Part shown: in pieces, positions 1-8,347 of the stretch
Position numbering within the stretch: the first letter of the stretch is position 1
Layout: the number at the start of each line of letters is the position of its first letter
DNA from: SIG565 sp045651765
GTDB taxonomy: Bacteria > Bacillota > Clostridia > Oscillospirales > Acutalibacteraceae
Assembly (NCBI GenBank): GCA_045651765.1
Contig: JAZRSY010000013.1
Coordinates: 1 to 27,959, forward strand
Reading direction: 5' to 3'
DNA: 27,959 nucleotides
The notes under the pieces: model-generated
Seen by the model: only the letters and a program-made list of their open reading frames with translations
Databases searched by the model: none
What the model was told of the DNA's origin: nothing
Position numbers and translations under genes: made by a program

Positions 1-1475
1 CTACCGATATGTTGGTTATTGCCGATGCTCAAAATCCTTCCTGCCTTGCAGGTATTATGGGCGGTCTTAACAGCGAAATTAAGGACGACACCAAGGACCT
101 TTTTTTAGAGTCGGCTAAATTCCGCCGTGACAGTGTGCGTCGCACAGCAAGAGCCTTGGGCGTTCGTACCGAGTCCAGCGCAAGGTTTGAGCGCGGTACC
201 GATATTATGAACACCGAATATGCATCTAACCGCGCATTACAGCTTATTTATGAGCTTGGCGCAGGTGAAATCGTGGACGGAGTTTTAGATGCTAACAACG
301 GTCTTCCCGCCGAGAGAGAGCTTTCGGTAAGCGTTACCAAAATCAACGCACTTTTAGGACTTGACATCCCCGCTGATACAATGGTTAGCATCCTTAACAG
401 CTTGCACATTCCCACCGTTTTAGATGGCGACACCCTTGATTGCCGCATTCCTTCCTTCCGTGACGATATTGAATTTATGGCAGATATCGCCGAAGAGGTT
501 ATGCGAATTTACGGCTACGACCACATTGTAGGCACAAAAATGAAAAGTGCGGTGGTAAGGGGCAAAAAATTACCCGAACGCATTAAAACCGATGCCGCCA
601 AAAAACTGCTTTGCGCTTTGGGATGTAACGAAATTACAACCTATTCGTTCATTGCTTCACACGCCATAGATTCTTTGAATTTACCTGAAGATGATGAACG
701 CCGTAATGCAGTTAAATTATTAAACCCATTGGGCGATGAATATTCGGTTATGCGCACACAGTTAATAACCAGTATGCTAACCGTAATGGCCACGAACATT
801 AACCGTAAAATAACAAATGCCAGGTTTTTCGAGGTTAGCAAAAGGTTTGTTCCAAAGGCTTTGCCAATAACCGAACAACCGCTTGAAATCCCAACCTTAA
901 GCCTTGGTTTTTACGGTAAAGATGAAGATTTCTTTACCATAAAGGGTGTAATTGAACAGCTAATGGAGCAGTTTGGCGCCCATACCGAATATATTCGCAG
1001 TAACGAGCCCTATTTACACCCCGGCCGCCAGGCTACAGTGTTGGCTAATAATTCGCCGGTTGCCACATTTGGCGAGGTTCACCCAGGCACAGCTGCTAAC
1101 TACGGCATTGAAGAGCGTGTTTATGTTGCTGAAATTAAATTGGATGTTTTATTCCAACTTAAAACACGCAAAACAGTATATAAACCACTGCCTAAATTCC
1201 CGGCAGTTGAGCGCGATTTCGCCCTGCTTTGCGACATTGATATGCCCATTGGCACTTTAGAAAAGGCTATAGCCTCGGGAGCTTCAAGGTTGCTTGAAAA
1301 GGTAGAACTTTTCGATGTTTACTCGGGCTCACAAATACCCGAAGGCAAAAAAAGCGTTGCCTTTAGTGTACATTTGCGCAGCAGCGAATCCACTTTAAGT
1401 GATGAAGATATTGATGCTGCTACAAAGCGCATTATAGAAAAACTTGAAAAAGCAGGGGCGCAGCTTAGAAAATAA
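1..1475 (+). CDS. pheT: Phenylalanine--tRNA ligase beta subunit, C-terminal part (5' end outside window)
   Basis: Beta chain of the (alpha-beta)2 enzyme that charges tRNA-Phe; cytoplasmic. The reading frame is open from the window edge (codons at 3 and 6 precede the first ATG at 9), so that ATG is internal. About 490 residues are visible, against about 800 for the family. In order I see the end of the B3/B4 editing region (GIMGG, then RTARALGVRTESSARFERG), the B5 domain ending in EEVMRIYGYDHI, the core catalytic-like fold, and the C-terminal FDX-ACB anticodon-binding domain beginning near KPLPKFPAVERDFAL and ending in KRIIEKLEKAGAQLRK. pheS would be expected just upstream. No terminator hairpin follows the TAA; ireB begins 50 bp later from its own promoter. 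Assignment is secure. Confidence 0.97.
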   Translation, partial: TDMLVIADAQNPSCLAGIMGGLNSEIKDDTKDLFLESAKFRRDSVRRTARALGVRTESSARFERGTDIMNTEYASNRALQLIYELGAGEIVDGVLDANNGLPAERELSVSVTKINALLGLDIPADTMVSILNSLHIPTVLDGDTLDCRIPSFRDDIEFMADIAEEVMRIYGYDHIVGTKMKSAVVRGKKLPERIKTDAAKKLLCALGCNEITTYSFIASHAIDSLNLPEDDERRNAVKLLNPLGDEYSVMRTQLITSMLTVMATNINRKITNARFFEVSKRFVPKALPITEQPLEIPTLSLGFYGKDEDFFTIKGVIEQLMEQFGAHTEYIRSNEPYLHPGRQATVLANNSPVATFGEVHPGTAANYGIEERVYVAEIKLDVLFQLKTRKTVYKPLPKFPAVERDFALLCDIDMPIGTLEKAIASGASRLLEKVELFDVYSGSQIPEGKKSVAFSVHLRSSESTLSDEDIDAATKRIIEKLEKAGAQLRK

Positions 1476-1496
1476 GTGGTAAGTTTCAAAAAAACA

Positions 1497-1505
1497 TGGT
1501 ATAAT
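1497..1505 (+). promoter_or_regulatory. Extended -10 promoter for ireB
   Basis: TGGTATAAT: a consensus -10 hexamer at 1500-1505 preceded by the TG of an extended -10. No convincing -35 hexamer sits 17 bp upstream, which is tolerable for extended -10 promoters. It lies between the pheT stop and the ireB ribosome binding site. Confidence 0.6.
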
Positions 1506-1525
1506 ATAAAAAAGAGGTGTTTAAT

Positions 1526-1771
1526 ATGATTGATAAAACAATGACCTTTTCACTTGGTAACGACCAAGAATTAGAAATTCGCAGGGTTTTAACCACCGTT
1601 TACGATGCACTTAAAGAAAAAGGTTATAATCCAATTAACCAAATTGTTGGTTACATTTTGTCAGAGGACCCAACCTATATTACAACCCATAATAACGCGC
1701 GCAGCCTTATCAGAAAGGTAGACCGCGACACACTTTTGCAAACCTTGGTTAAATATTATTTAACTGCATAA
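1526..1771 (+). CDS. ireB: IreB family regulatory phosphoprotein (DUF965/UPF0297)
   Basis: Small cytoplasmic protein of 81 residues, the usual family size. In Enterococcus the homologue IreB is phosphorylated on N-terminal threonines by the Ser/Thr kinase IreK and modulates cephalosporin tolerance. Here the conserved N-terminus MIDKTMTFSLG carries Thr5 and Thr7, the expected phosphosite region, and the body shows the family signature GYNPINQIVGYILSEDPTYI followed by NNARSLIRKVDRD. A GTG nine bases upstream (1517) is in frame, but it overlaps the AGAGG ribosome binding site at 1513-1517, so ATG 1526 (spacing 8) is the better start. In Bacilli this gene is normally followed by ruvX (yrrK); here an SPFH gene follows instead. 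Confidence 0.93.
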   Translation: MIDKTMTFSLGNDQELEIRRVLTTVYDALKEKGYNPINQIVGYILSEDPTYITTHNNARSLIRKVDRDTLLQTLVKYYLTA

Positions 1772-1796
1772 AATAATTTTTAGGGGGAAATGTAAA

Positions 1797-2711
1797 ATGA
1801 TAACTCTTATAATTGTTGCAACATTATTATTGGTTTTATTAATAAGATGTTTGTGTATTGTCCCGCAGGCACACCAATATGTTATTGAGTTTTTAGGTAA
1901 ATATGAAAAAACCTGGAATGCCGGCCTGCATTTAAGAATACCCGTTTTAGAGCGTATTGCCAAAAAAATAACCCTTAAAGAACAGGTTATAGATTCTCCG
2001 CCGCAACCCGTTATCACCAAAGATAATGTAACAATGCAAATAGATACCGTTGTGTTTTTTAGAATTTTTGATGCTAATATGTACACATATGGTGTTGTTA
2101 ACCCAATTAGTGCACTTGAAAATTTAACCGCCACCACACTTAGAAACATTGTTGGTGAACTTGAACTCGACGGCACATTGACTTCGCGTGATACTATTAA
2201 CGGCAAAATGACCGAAATTTTAGACGAAGCCACTGACCAATGGGGTATTAAGGTTACAAGGGTAGAACTTAAAAACATTATTCCACCCGCAGAAATACAA
2301 TCGGCCATGGAAAAACAAATGAAGGCCGAACGCGACCGCCGCGAAACTTTATTACAGGCCGAAGGCCATAAGGCTGCTGCTATTACCAGGGCCGAGGGCG
2401 ACAAACAAGCCATGATTTTAGAGGCTGAAGGCGAAAGGGATGCCCGAATTGCTCGTGCCGAAGGTGAGGCTAAAGCGATTTTACTTGCAAAACAGGCCGA
2501 GGCCGATGGCCTTAAGGCTTTAAAAGAAGCCGCCGTGGATAAATCTGTTTTAGAACTTAAAAAATACGAAGCACTTGTTAATATGTCTAACGGCAGTGCT
2601 GCTAAACTTATTGTTCCGACTGATATTGTAAACACCGCAACCCAAAACACAATATTTTCCGAAACAACAGGTTTGGGCGACGGAATTACAACTGCACCTA
2701 AAAAAGATTAA
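1797..2711 (+). CDS. SPFH/band-7 domain membrane protein (stomatin/QmcA-like)
   Basis: Membrane-anchored scaffold of the stomatin/prohibitin superfamily, which oligomerises and organises membrane domains or regulates proteases. 304 residues. An N-terminal hydrophobic segment (about residues 2-22) is followed by the band-7 start VPQAHQYVIEFLGKYEKTW and the family block VITKDNVTMQIDTVVFFRI near residues 72-92. The stretch from about 160 to 255 is a charged coiled coil rich in A-E-G-R/K (for example AEGDKQAMILEAEGERDARI), as in stomatins. Residues IIPPAEIQSAMEKQMKAER form the typical helix entry. No NfeD partner, common for this family, is adjacent. The ribosome binding site AGGGGGAA (1782-1789) supports ATG 1797. 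A strong terminator follows. Confidence 0.92.
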   Translation: MITLIIVATLLLVLLIRCLCIVPQAHQYVIEFLGKYEKTWNAGLHLRIPVLERIAKKITLKEQVIDSPPQPVITKDNVTMQIDTVVFFRIFDANMYTYGVVNPISALENLTATTLRNIVGELELDGTLTSRDTINGKMTEILDEATDQWGIKVTRVELKNIIPPAEIQSAMEKQMKAERDRRETLLQAEGHKAAAITRAEGDKQAMILEAEGERDARIARAEGEAKAILLAKQAEADGLKALKEAAVDKSVLELKKYEALVNMSNGSAAKLIVPTDIVNTATQNTIFSETTGLGDGITTAPKKD

Positions 2712-2728
2712 AACTTTTATTATAAAAA

Positions 2729-2755
2729 AACCAACCAAATTTTGGTTGGTTTTTT
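2729..2755 (+). terminator. Rho-independent terminator after the SPFH gene
   Basis: CCAACCAAA at 2731-2739 and TTTGGTTGG at 2741-2749 form a perfect inverted repeat around T2740, followed by a T-run to 2755. It lies 18 bp after the stop codon. Confidence 0.9.
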
Positions 2756-2757
2756 AC

Positions 2758-2786
2758 TTGCTAAAAAACACAAATTATTATAAAAT
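2758..2786 (+). promoter_or_regulatory. Possible promoter for the acyltransferase gene
   Basis: TTGCTA at 2758-2763 and TAAAAT at 2781-2786 are separated by 17 bp, directly after the terminator and 24 bp before the preferred start codon. The match is moderate. Confidence 0.45.
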
Positions 2787-2809
2787 AATATTGGATGGGG
2801 AGTGATATT

Positions 2810-4078
2810 TTGAAAATCAAGGTTAAACCGGCGCCTTATGAAAAGGTTATTAATTTTAAAAAGCCAAAAAACAAAAAACCAATTAAACCGCTTTTTATTT
2901 TGCGTACATTGGTTCGGGTTTTGGCTATACCCGATTTATTAAAGGCTAAATTTTCTTATAGCGGCACTGTGCCAAAAGAGCCCTGCCTTATTTTAATGAA
3001 TCACTCAAGTTTTATAGATTTAAAAATTGTTTATAAAATATTTTACCCAAGGCCGTTTGGAATTGTATGTACGTCGGACGGTTTTGTGGGTAAAAGTTTG
3101 TTAATGCGGCTTTTAGGCTGCATACCCACAAAAAAATTTGTAACCGATGTAAGTCTGATTTCTAATATTAAATATTTGTTAAACAAAAAGAAAACAAGCG
3201 TGCTAATGTACCCGGAGGCAAGTTATAGCTTTGATGGCACCGCCACACCGCTGCCACGAAAACTGGGCGTGCTTATTAAAAAGTTAAATGTTCCGGTTGT
3301 GTTCATAGAAACCTTTGGAGCCTTTACACGCGACCCACTTTATAACTGCCTGCAAATAAGAGATGTTGCAGTTTCGGCCAATGTGAAAACTTTAATTAAT
3401 AAAGAGCAAATTATAGAGTTAAGCGTGTCCGAAATAGATGAGGTTTTAGATAAAGCATTTTCGTTCGACCACTTTAAGTGGCAAAAGGAAAATAAAATTA
3501 AGGTGGAAGAAGATTTTCGAGCCGATGGCCTTAACAGGATTTTATACAAATGTGCCAACTGCGGCACCGAAGGGAAAATGGTGGGTCAAGGTGAAAAACT
3601 AACCTGCAATCATTGTAAAAAAGAGTATTTATTAACCGAATACGGCGAACTCAAAGCCTTAAGTGGCCAAACCGAGTTTTCACATATTCCAAGTTGGTAT
3701 AATTACGAGCGTGAATGTGTTAAAAAAGAAATAGAAGACGGTGTTTATAATTTAAATTGTCCCGTTAAAATAGGGGTTATGGTAAATTATAATGCCATTT
3801 ATATGGTGGGCGAGGGCACCTTGCAGCACAATAATTCAGGCTTCATACTAAAAAATGAGCAGGGCAAGGTACTATACACCCAAAAACCAATATCTTCTTA
3901 CAGCCTTTATGCTGATTATTTTTGGTACGAAATTGGCGATGTTATTTGCATTGGCGATAATAACATACTTTATTATTGTTTCCCGCTGGATAACACCTCG
4001 GTAGCCAAAACACGTCTGGCGGCCGAAGAACTTTATAAAAAAGCAAAATTAGACCGAAAAAAAGAAACCGTACAGTAG
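2810..4078 (+). CDS. PlsC-type 1-acyl-glycerol-3-phosphate acyltransferase with C-terminal zinc ribbon
   Basis: Probable membrane-associated lysophospholipid acyltransferase that transfers an acyl chain to a glycerophosphate-type acceptor. The HX4D catalytic motif is NHSSFID (His65, Asp70 from the start used here). A second block, YPEASYSFDGTATPLP, occupies the position of the family's E-G motif, and an extended FIETFGAFTRDPLY segment follows. After the acyltransferase fold comes a four-cysteine zinc ribbon (CANC...CNHC, about residues 246-270) and a C-terminal domain of about 135 residues that I do not recognise. An ATG at 2795 is in frame, but the GGGGAG ribosome binding site (2797-2802) overlaps it, so the TTG at 2810 with 7-bp spacing is preferred. 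The gene is monocistronic and the stop codon lies inside the terminator hairpin. Confidence 0.85.
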   Translation: MKIKVKPAPYEKVINFKKPKNKKPIKPLFILRTLVRVLAIPDLLKAKFSYSGTVPKEPCLILMNHSSFIDLKIVYKIFYPRPFGIVCTSDGFVGKSLLMRLLGCIPTKKFVTDVSLISNIKYLLNKKKTSVLMYPEASYSFDGTATPLPRKLGVLIKKLNVPVVFIETFGAFTRDPLYNCLQIRDVAVSANVKTLINKEQIIELSVSEIDEVLDKAFSFDHFKWQKENKIKVEEDFRADGLNRILYKCANCGTEGKMVGQGEKLTCNHCKKEYLLTEYGELKALSGQTEFSHIPSWYNYERECVKKEIEDGVYNLNCPVKIGVMVNYNAIYMVGEGTLQHNNSGFILKNEQGKVLYTQKPISSYSLYADYFWYEIGDVICIGDNNILYYCFPLDNTSVAKTRLAAEELYKKAKLDRKKETVQ

Positions 4079-4090
4079 TACGGTTTCTTT
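4061..4090. terminator. Bidirectional terminator between convergent genes
   Basis: A 13-bp perfect stem (4061-4073 with 4078-4090, AAAGAAACCGTAC) has the loop AGTA. It is flanked by A-rich sequence on the left and TTTTATTT on the right, so it can end transcription from both directions. The acyltransferase stop codon TAG (4076-4078) lies in the loop and the first stem base. Confidence 0.9.
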
Positions 4091-4815
4091 TATTTATGAT
4101 TTTTTATATTTTCTAAAATTTGTTTGGATGATTCTGAAGCCGAAATGGCCTTTTGGTTGTTTTCTAAAATGGTTCCTTTAAGCACGCGGCGGCCAATAAT
4201 TAACCCCTCGGGGAAGGTATAACCATCCTCGGTTTTAAGGGCATTAAGGCTAACAGGCAACGGGGCAGAGTCAATTATAAAATCGCCAACCTCGGCTGAA
4301 ATTTCGTTTAACTGTTTAAGCCTTTTTTGGTCCACAATAAAAAGTTGTACTTCGGGCTCACTTGCAATGGTGGCCTGCAATTTAGTTGCCATGGTGTTAA
4401 CGTAGTTAGTGTCAAAAGTGCCTTCGGTGGAGTAAGAACAATCTATTATCTGCAAATTTACTTCGCCATCGCCGTTAGTGTCGGCAAAAAACTCGCTCAT
4501 ATATTTGGTTAATAAATCAATTTGAGAGTTAGAATAAATATTTTCGGTGTACAAAACAATGCGGGAATCATATTTTGTCCTATTAGCGCATTGTGTTATA
4601 CCAACCGCTAAAACCACCGCCATAAACAAACTTAAAATAGTGTGTGTTTTATAATGGTACCAAAAGTTTTTTCGTTTATCACTGAATGTTTTGGGCTTAA
4701 TTTCTGGCGTAGCTGCCTCGGGTTCAAGTTGACCGGCCTGCATTTTTTTTAGCTCTAAAAATTTTTGTTGTGCAATTTTTCGTTGTTTTAGGGTATCACT
4801 TTTATTTTCAGACAT
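4090..4815 (-). CDS. Membrane-anchored protein of unknown function
   Basis: 241 residues; I do not recognise the family. The first 50 residues are charged and hydrophilic (KQRKIAQQKFLELKKMQ). One hydrophobic helix follows at about 58-76 (TILSLFMAVVLAVGITQCA), then an extracytoplasmic domain of about 160 residues. With positive charges before the helix (KRKNFWYHYK), type II topology (N-terminus inside) is likely. The outer domain holds an EF-hand-like loop, DTNGDGEVN, of the kind that binds calcium in dockerins, and alternates strands and helices (VQLFIVDQKRLKQLNEI). It is the last gene of the nine-gene operon, 13 bp after trkH, and ends at the shared terminator. The position suggests an accessory to potassium uptake or to the cell surface, but that is only inference from order. 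Confidence 0.75.
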   Translation of the reverse strand: MSENKSDTLKQRKIAQQKFLELKKMQAGQLEPEAATPEIKPKTFSDKRKNFWYHYKTHTILSLFMAVVLAVGITQCANRTKYDSRIVLYTENIYSNSQIDLLTKYMSEFFADTNGDGEVNLQIIDCSYSTEGTFDTNYVNTMATKLQATIASEPEVQLFIVDQKRLKQLNEISAEVGDFIIDSAPLPVSLNALKTEDGYTFPEGLIIGRRVLKGTILENNQKAISASESSKQILENIKNHK

Positions 4816-4828
4816 AACAAATATCTCC

Positions 4829-6274
4829 TTATTTTTTAAACCAAACCGACGGCGAAAGGGCTATTAATAACGGGAAAATTTCTAACCTGCCAAGCAGCAT
4901 GGCGAAAGATAATAACAGTTTTGAAAAAACACTATAACCCGAATAAGTGCTTGCAGGGCCAACATCGGCTAAACCGGGGCCAATATTGTTAAAACAGGCG
5001 GCAACGGCCGAAAGGTTTGTTTCTATTCCGTATTTGTCAAGGCTTAATAAAACAAATATACCTATAAAACAAAAGCAATATACTGCAAAATATGCCGAAA
5101 CCCCATGTATTACCGAGGTATTTAACTGTTTACCATCCGATTTAATTATATTAACCGAATGTGGATGTAATAATTTTTTAAACTCTTTAGTTATATTTTT
5201 AAATAACAAAACAACGCGCGAAACCTTTAATCCGCCCGCAGTAGAGCCGGCACAACCGCCAATTACCATAAGCGCTAACAGCATAACTTTAGAAAAAGTG
5301 GGCCACAGGTTAAAATCGGTGGTAACATAACCCGTTGTGGATATAACGGAGGCTACCTGGAAACCGGCGTGGCGCAAGGCCTCATTAAAGTTGGAATATT
5401 GCGGTAATATGTTAAAGGTAATAGTTGCGATTGAGGCAAGAACTATGCCCAAATAAACAAAAAGCTCTTGGCTTTTGAAAACCGATTTAAATTTTTTAAT
5501 AAGAATTAAAAAATAAATGTTAAAATTAATGCCAAAACACAGCATACCAATGGCGGTAACCCATTGCAAATACGGGCTGTAACCGGCAAAAGAATTGGAC
5601 TTAACACCAAAACCGCCTGTGCCTGCAGTGCCAAAGGCGTGCAAAATACTTTCAAACACCGGCATGCCGCCAATAATTAAAAATAAAGTTAAAACGGCGG
5701 TTAACACCACATAAATAAGGTAAAGGATTTTTGCAGTGCTTTTAATGCGAGGTAAAACCTTATCAACAACAGGACCGGGCATTTCGGCACGCATTATGTG
5801 AATGGCACGGTCGGAAAGTTTTGGAATTAAAGCCATAATGAAAACCAAAACTCCCATTCCGCCTACCCAGTGGGTAAAACTGCGCCAAAATAAAATTCCG
5901 TGACTTAAATTTTCTATATTACCCACCACAGAGGCTCCCGTAGTGGTAAAACCGCTAACGGTTTCAAAAAAAGCATCTATGAAATTTGGTATTTCGCCAC
6001 TAAATACAAACGGCAAACACCCAATAACCGACAACATAATCCAGGCAAGGCCAACAATGGTAAAACCTTCTTTAGCGTAAATAACCAGGTGCTTGGTGCG
6101 GTTTAATGCCACCAAACCACCGCCTAATAAAATGGCAATGGCAATGGTCTTTAAAAAGGCAATAAGTGGACCAAATTCGCTGTAAATAATGCAGGTAATA
6201 ACCGGCAACAGCATTAAAATAGCCTCTAAAATCAAAATTTTACCTATTGTGGATAAAACCATTTTACGATTCAT
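4829..6274 (-). CDS. trkH: TrkH/KtrB-type potassium uptake channel subunit
   Basis: Ion-conducting membrane subunit of a Trk/Ktr potassium transporter, gated by the TrkA ring encoded just upstream. 481 residues, typical for TrkH, with hydrophobic segments throughout. The four pore-loop filter regions are visible: ETVSGFTTTGASV, AFGTAGTGGFGVKSN, STTGYVTTDFN and NNIGPGLADVGP. The intracellular block FWRSFTHWVGGMGVLVF is also typical. The start ATG is preceded by GAGG and lies 9 bp after the trkA stop, so the two are co-transcribed. The C-terminus LGRLEIFPLLIALSPSVW matches the family. Confidence 0.96.
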   Translation of the reverse strand: MNRKMVLSTIGKILILEAILMLLPVITCIIYSEFGPLIAFLKTIAIAILLGGGLVALNRTKHLVIYAKEGFTIVGLAWIMLSVIGCLPFVFSGEIPNFIDAFFETVSGFTTTGASVVGNIENLSHGILFWRSFTHWVGGMGVLVFIMALIPKLSDRAIHIMRAEMPGPVVDKVLPRIKSTAKILYLIYVVLTAVLTLFLIIGGMPVFESILHAFGTAGTGGFGVKSNSFAGYSPYLQWVTAIGMLCFGINFNIYFLILIKKFKSVFKSQELFVYLGIVLASIATITFNILPQYSNFNEALRHAGFQVASVISTTGYVTTDFNLWPTFSKVMLLALMVIGGCAGSTAGGLKVSRVVLLFKNITKEFKKLLHPHSVNIIKSDGKQLNTSVIHGVSAYFAVYCFCFIGIFVLLSLDKYGIETNLSAVAACFNNIGPGLADVGPASTYSGYSVFSKLLLSFAMLLGRLEIFPLLIALSPSVWFKK

Positions 6275-6283
6275 AAAAAACCT

Positions 6284-7642
6284 CTATTTTATAATATCTG
6301 TAATATCGTTTATACGGTGGCCTGCGGCCAAAATTACCACATGGTCGCCCGGCATAATAACATCATCGCCCGAAGGAATAATGGGTTTGCGTTTTCGAAT
6401 AATTCCGGCAATAAGAACATTATTTTTAAATTTTAATGTTTTGATGGGAATGCCGGTTAGTTCGTTCTCAGATTTTATTATGAATTCAAGTGCTTCGGCC
6501 TTGCCATCCATTAGTTTATAAAGGCGTTCAACCTGACTTCCAAGAGAGTTCTGCAAAGCACGGGCATATCTTACAAAAACATCGGCAACAATTTTTTTAG
6601 GTGAAAAAATGCTGTCCAAACCAAGTTTTTCGGCCACCGAGGCAAAGGCACGGCGGTTTACATTCGAAACAACCTTTAAAACATTGTGTGAAGAAGCAAA
6701 GAATGATAATAGTATATTCTCTTCATCAATATTGGTTAATGCAACAAAGGCATCGGTCGAAGAAATGCCTTCTTCCAATAAAATTTCTTCATTGGCAGGG
6801 TCTCCGTGAATTATAACGGCTCCTTTAAGGGCTTCGCAAAGTTCTTCGCAGCGTTCTTTGTTATTATCAATAATTTTAACCGAGTTACCTGCGGCCAACA
6901 ACTTTTTGGCAAGGTAATAAGAGGTTTTACCGGCACCGGCAATCATAATATCTTTAACCTGGCGGCGTGTTGGCACTAATGTTTTAAATAATTTGTTGAG
7001 TTCGGTAGGGGATGATATTATACAAATTTTGTCGCCTTCGTTTAAAACAAAATCTCCACTCGGAATATAAACTTCGCCCCCGCGTGAAACCGCGCAAACT
7101 AAAAAGTTTGAGTTATATTTTTTTCGCATATCAACAAGGCTTAAACCACACAAATCAGACTCAGCCCGCAATAAAAATTCAACCATTTCTAAATTGCGGT
7201 GGGCAAATGTTTCAATTTTAACGGCCGAAGGGAATTTTAATATATTAAAAAGTTCATGCGCTAATAAAAGTTCTGGGTTAATTGACATGGAAATATTAAG
7301 CTGTTGGCGCAAAAAGCCAAGGCTTTGGTCGTTGTATTCGGGGTTTCTAATGCGGGCTATTGTGTTAGCGGCACCCATTTTTTTGGCCAAAAAGCAGCTT
7401 AGCATATTAAATTCATCGGAGCCTGTAACAGCAACAAAAAGGTCGGTGTTAGCGGCACCCGCTTCGGTTAGGGTGTTACAGTCGGTGGCGTTGCCTGTAA
7501 CGCCAATGGCATCATAAACAGTGCAAATATCATTTACAACCTGCTCATTGTGGTCTACGGCTACAACATCGTGCCCTTCGGCTATTAAATTTTCTATTAT
7601 TGCTGCACCTATTTTTCCGCAACCAACAACAACTATGTTCAT
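6284..7642 (-). CDS. trkA: Trk potassium system NAD-binding regulatory subunit
   Basis: Cytoplasmic gating subunit that forms a nucleotide-binding ring under TrkH. 452 residues in two tandem RCK halves, as in E. coli TrkA and unlike single-RCK KtrA. The first Rossmann domain begins MNIVVVGCGKIGAAIIENL (GxGxxG) with the acidic end of strand 2 in VAVDHNE. A TrkA-C domain follows at about 140-220. The second Rossmann domain begins near residue 230 (DIMIAGAGKTSYYLAKKL), with its TrkA-C domain at about 370-450, ending in IIPSGDDVIMPGDHVVILA. The ribosome binding site GAGGAG supports ATG 7642. The gap to the upstream gene is 27 bp and holds no c-di-AMP riboswitch-like structure. Confidence 0.96.
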   Translation of the reverse strand: MNIVVVGCGKIGAAIIENLIAEGHDVVAVDHNEQVVNDICTVYDAIGVTGNATDCNTLTEAGAANTDLFVAVTGSDEFNMLSCFLAKKMGAANTIARIRNPEYNDQSLGFLRQQLNISMSINPELLLAHELFNILKFPSAVKIETFAHRNLEMVEFLLRAESDLCGLSLVDMRKKYNSNFLVCAVSRGGEVYIPSGDFVLNEGDKICIISSPTELNKLFKTLVPTRRQVKDIMIAGAGKTSYYLAKKLLAAGNSVKIIDNNKERCEELCEALKGAVIIHGDPANEEILLEEGISSTDAFVALTNIDEENILLSFFASSHNVLKVVSNVNRRAFASVAEKLGLDSIFSPKKIVADVFVRYARALQNSLGSQVERLYKLMDGKAEALEFIIKSENELTGIPIKTLKFKNNVLIAGIIRKRKPIIPSGDDVIMPGDHVVILAAGHRINDITDIIK

Positions 7643-7669
7643 AATTTCTCCTCGTTTATATATTTGTAA

Positions 7670-8347
7670 TTACTGTAATAAGTTTTTAAGTTCTGAAAAA
7701 CTATTAACAATATATGTGGGTTTAAGGTTTGTGGTTTGTTTTTGTGGGTTATACCAACAGGTATCTATTCCCGAGTTTATTCCACCTAAAATATCAGAGG
7801 TAAGGCTGTCGCCAATAATTAAAATTTTAGATTTGTTTTTTTCGGTGATATTGTTTAATACAAAGTTGAAAAAGCTTTTTTCGGGCTTTTGCGAGCCTAC
7901 CTTTTCACTTGTGAAAACCCCTTTAAAATAAGGCCTTAGTCCGCTGCCGTTAAGGCGGCTTTTTTGAATTTTATGGTTACCATTGGTTATTACATATAAA
8001 TCGTATTTTTTATAAAGATTTTTTAATAGTTCTTCGGCACCGGGCAGGGTGCAAAACTGTAGGCTTAAATTATGTTCGTATTTATTTGCTAAAATTTCGG
8101 GGTTAAAATTTATTTTTGCACGCTCTAAAAACACCTTAAAACGCCCAACATAAATTTCCTGCTTTTTAATTTCTTTGCGCTCAAAAGCCTGCCAAAATTC
8201 TTTATTAGCGGCATTGTAAAGCGAATGGATTTGGCTGTTAAACGGCAAATTAAATTCTAAAAAACATTTTTCTAAAGCCTTATATTCTGCGGTAAAAAAA
8301 TCAAGCAGGGTATCATCACTGTCGAATAAAAGGGTGGTATATTTCAT
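7670..8347 (-). CDS. YjjG-family HAD hydrolase (noncanonical pyrimidine nucleotidase type)
   Basis: Cytoplasmic haloacid-dehalogenase phosphatase, 225 residues. YjjG homologues dephosphorylate dUMP, dTMP and damaged pyrimidine nucleotides; substrate is inferred from family resemblance only. Motif I is FDSDDT (Asp9 nucleophile, Asp11 acid/base), motif II VITNG, motif III the lysine in GSQKPEKSFFNFVL, and motif IV IGDSLTSDILGGINSGIDTC, followed by WYNP, the usual YjjG ending. A helical cap lies between motifs I and II. The start ATG overlaps the galU stop by one base (TAATG), indicating translational coupling. Confidence 0.88.
   Translation of the reverse strand: MKYTTLLFDSDDTLLDFFTAEYKALEKCFLEFNLPFNSQIHSLYNAANKEFWQAFERKEIKKQEIYVGRFKVFLERAKINFNPEILANKYEHNLSLQFCTLPGAEELLKNLYKKYDLYVITNGNHKIQKSRLNGSGLRPYFKGVFTSEKVGSQKPEKSFFNFVLNNITEKNKSKILIIGDSLTSDILGGINSGIDTCWYNPQKQTTNLKPTYIVNSFSELKNLLQ

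Noticed and set aside
1760..2650. Long minus-strand reading frame opposite the SPFH gene
   Set aside because: It is antisense to a clear SPFH protein, is full of serine/alanine low-complexity typical of shadow frames over a coiled coil, and has no ribosome binding site or family resemblance.
7643..7669. c-di-AMP (ydaO-type) riboswitch before the potassium uptake genes
   Set aside because: The gap is only 27 bp and the genes are inside an operon; there is no room for the structure.
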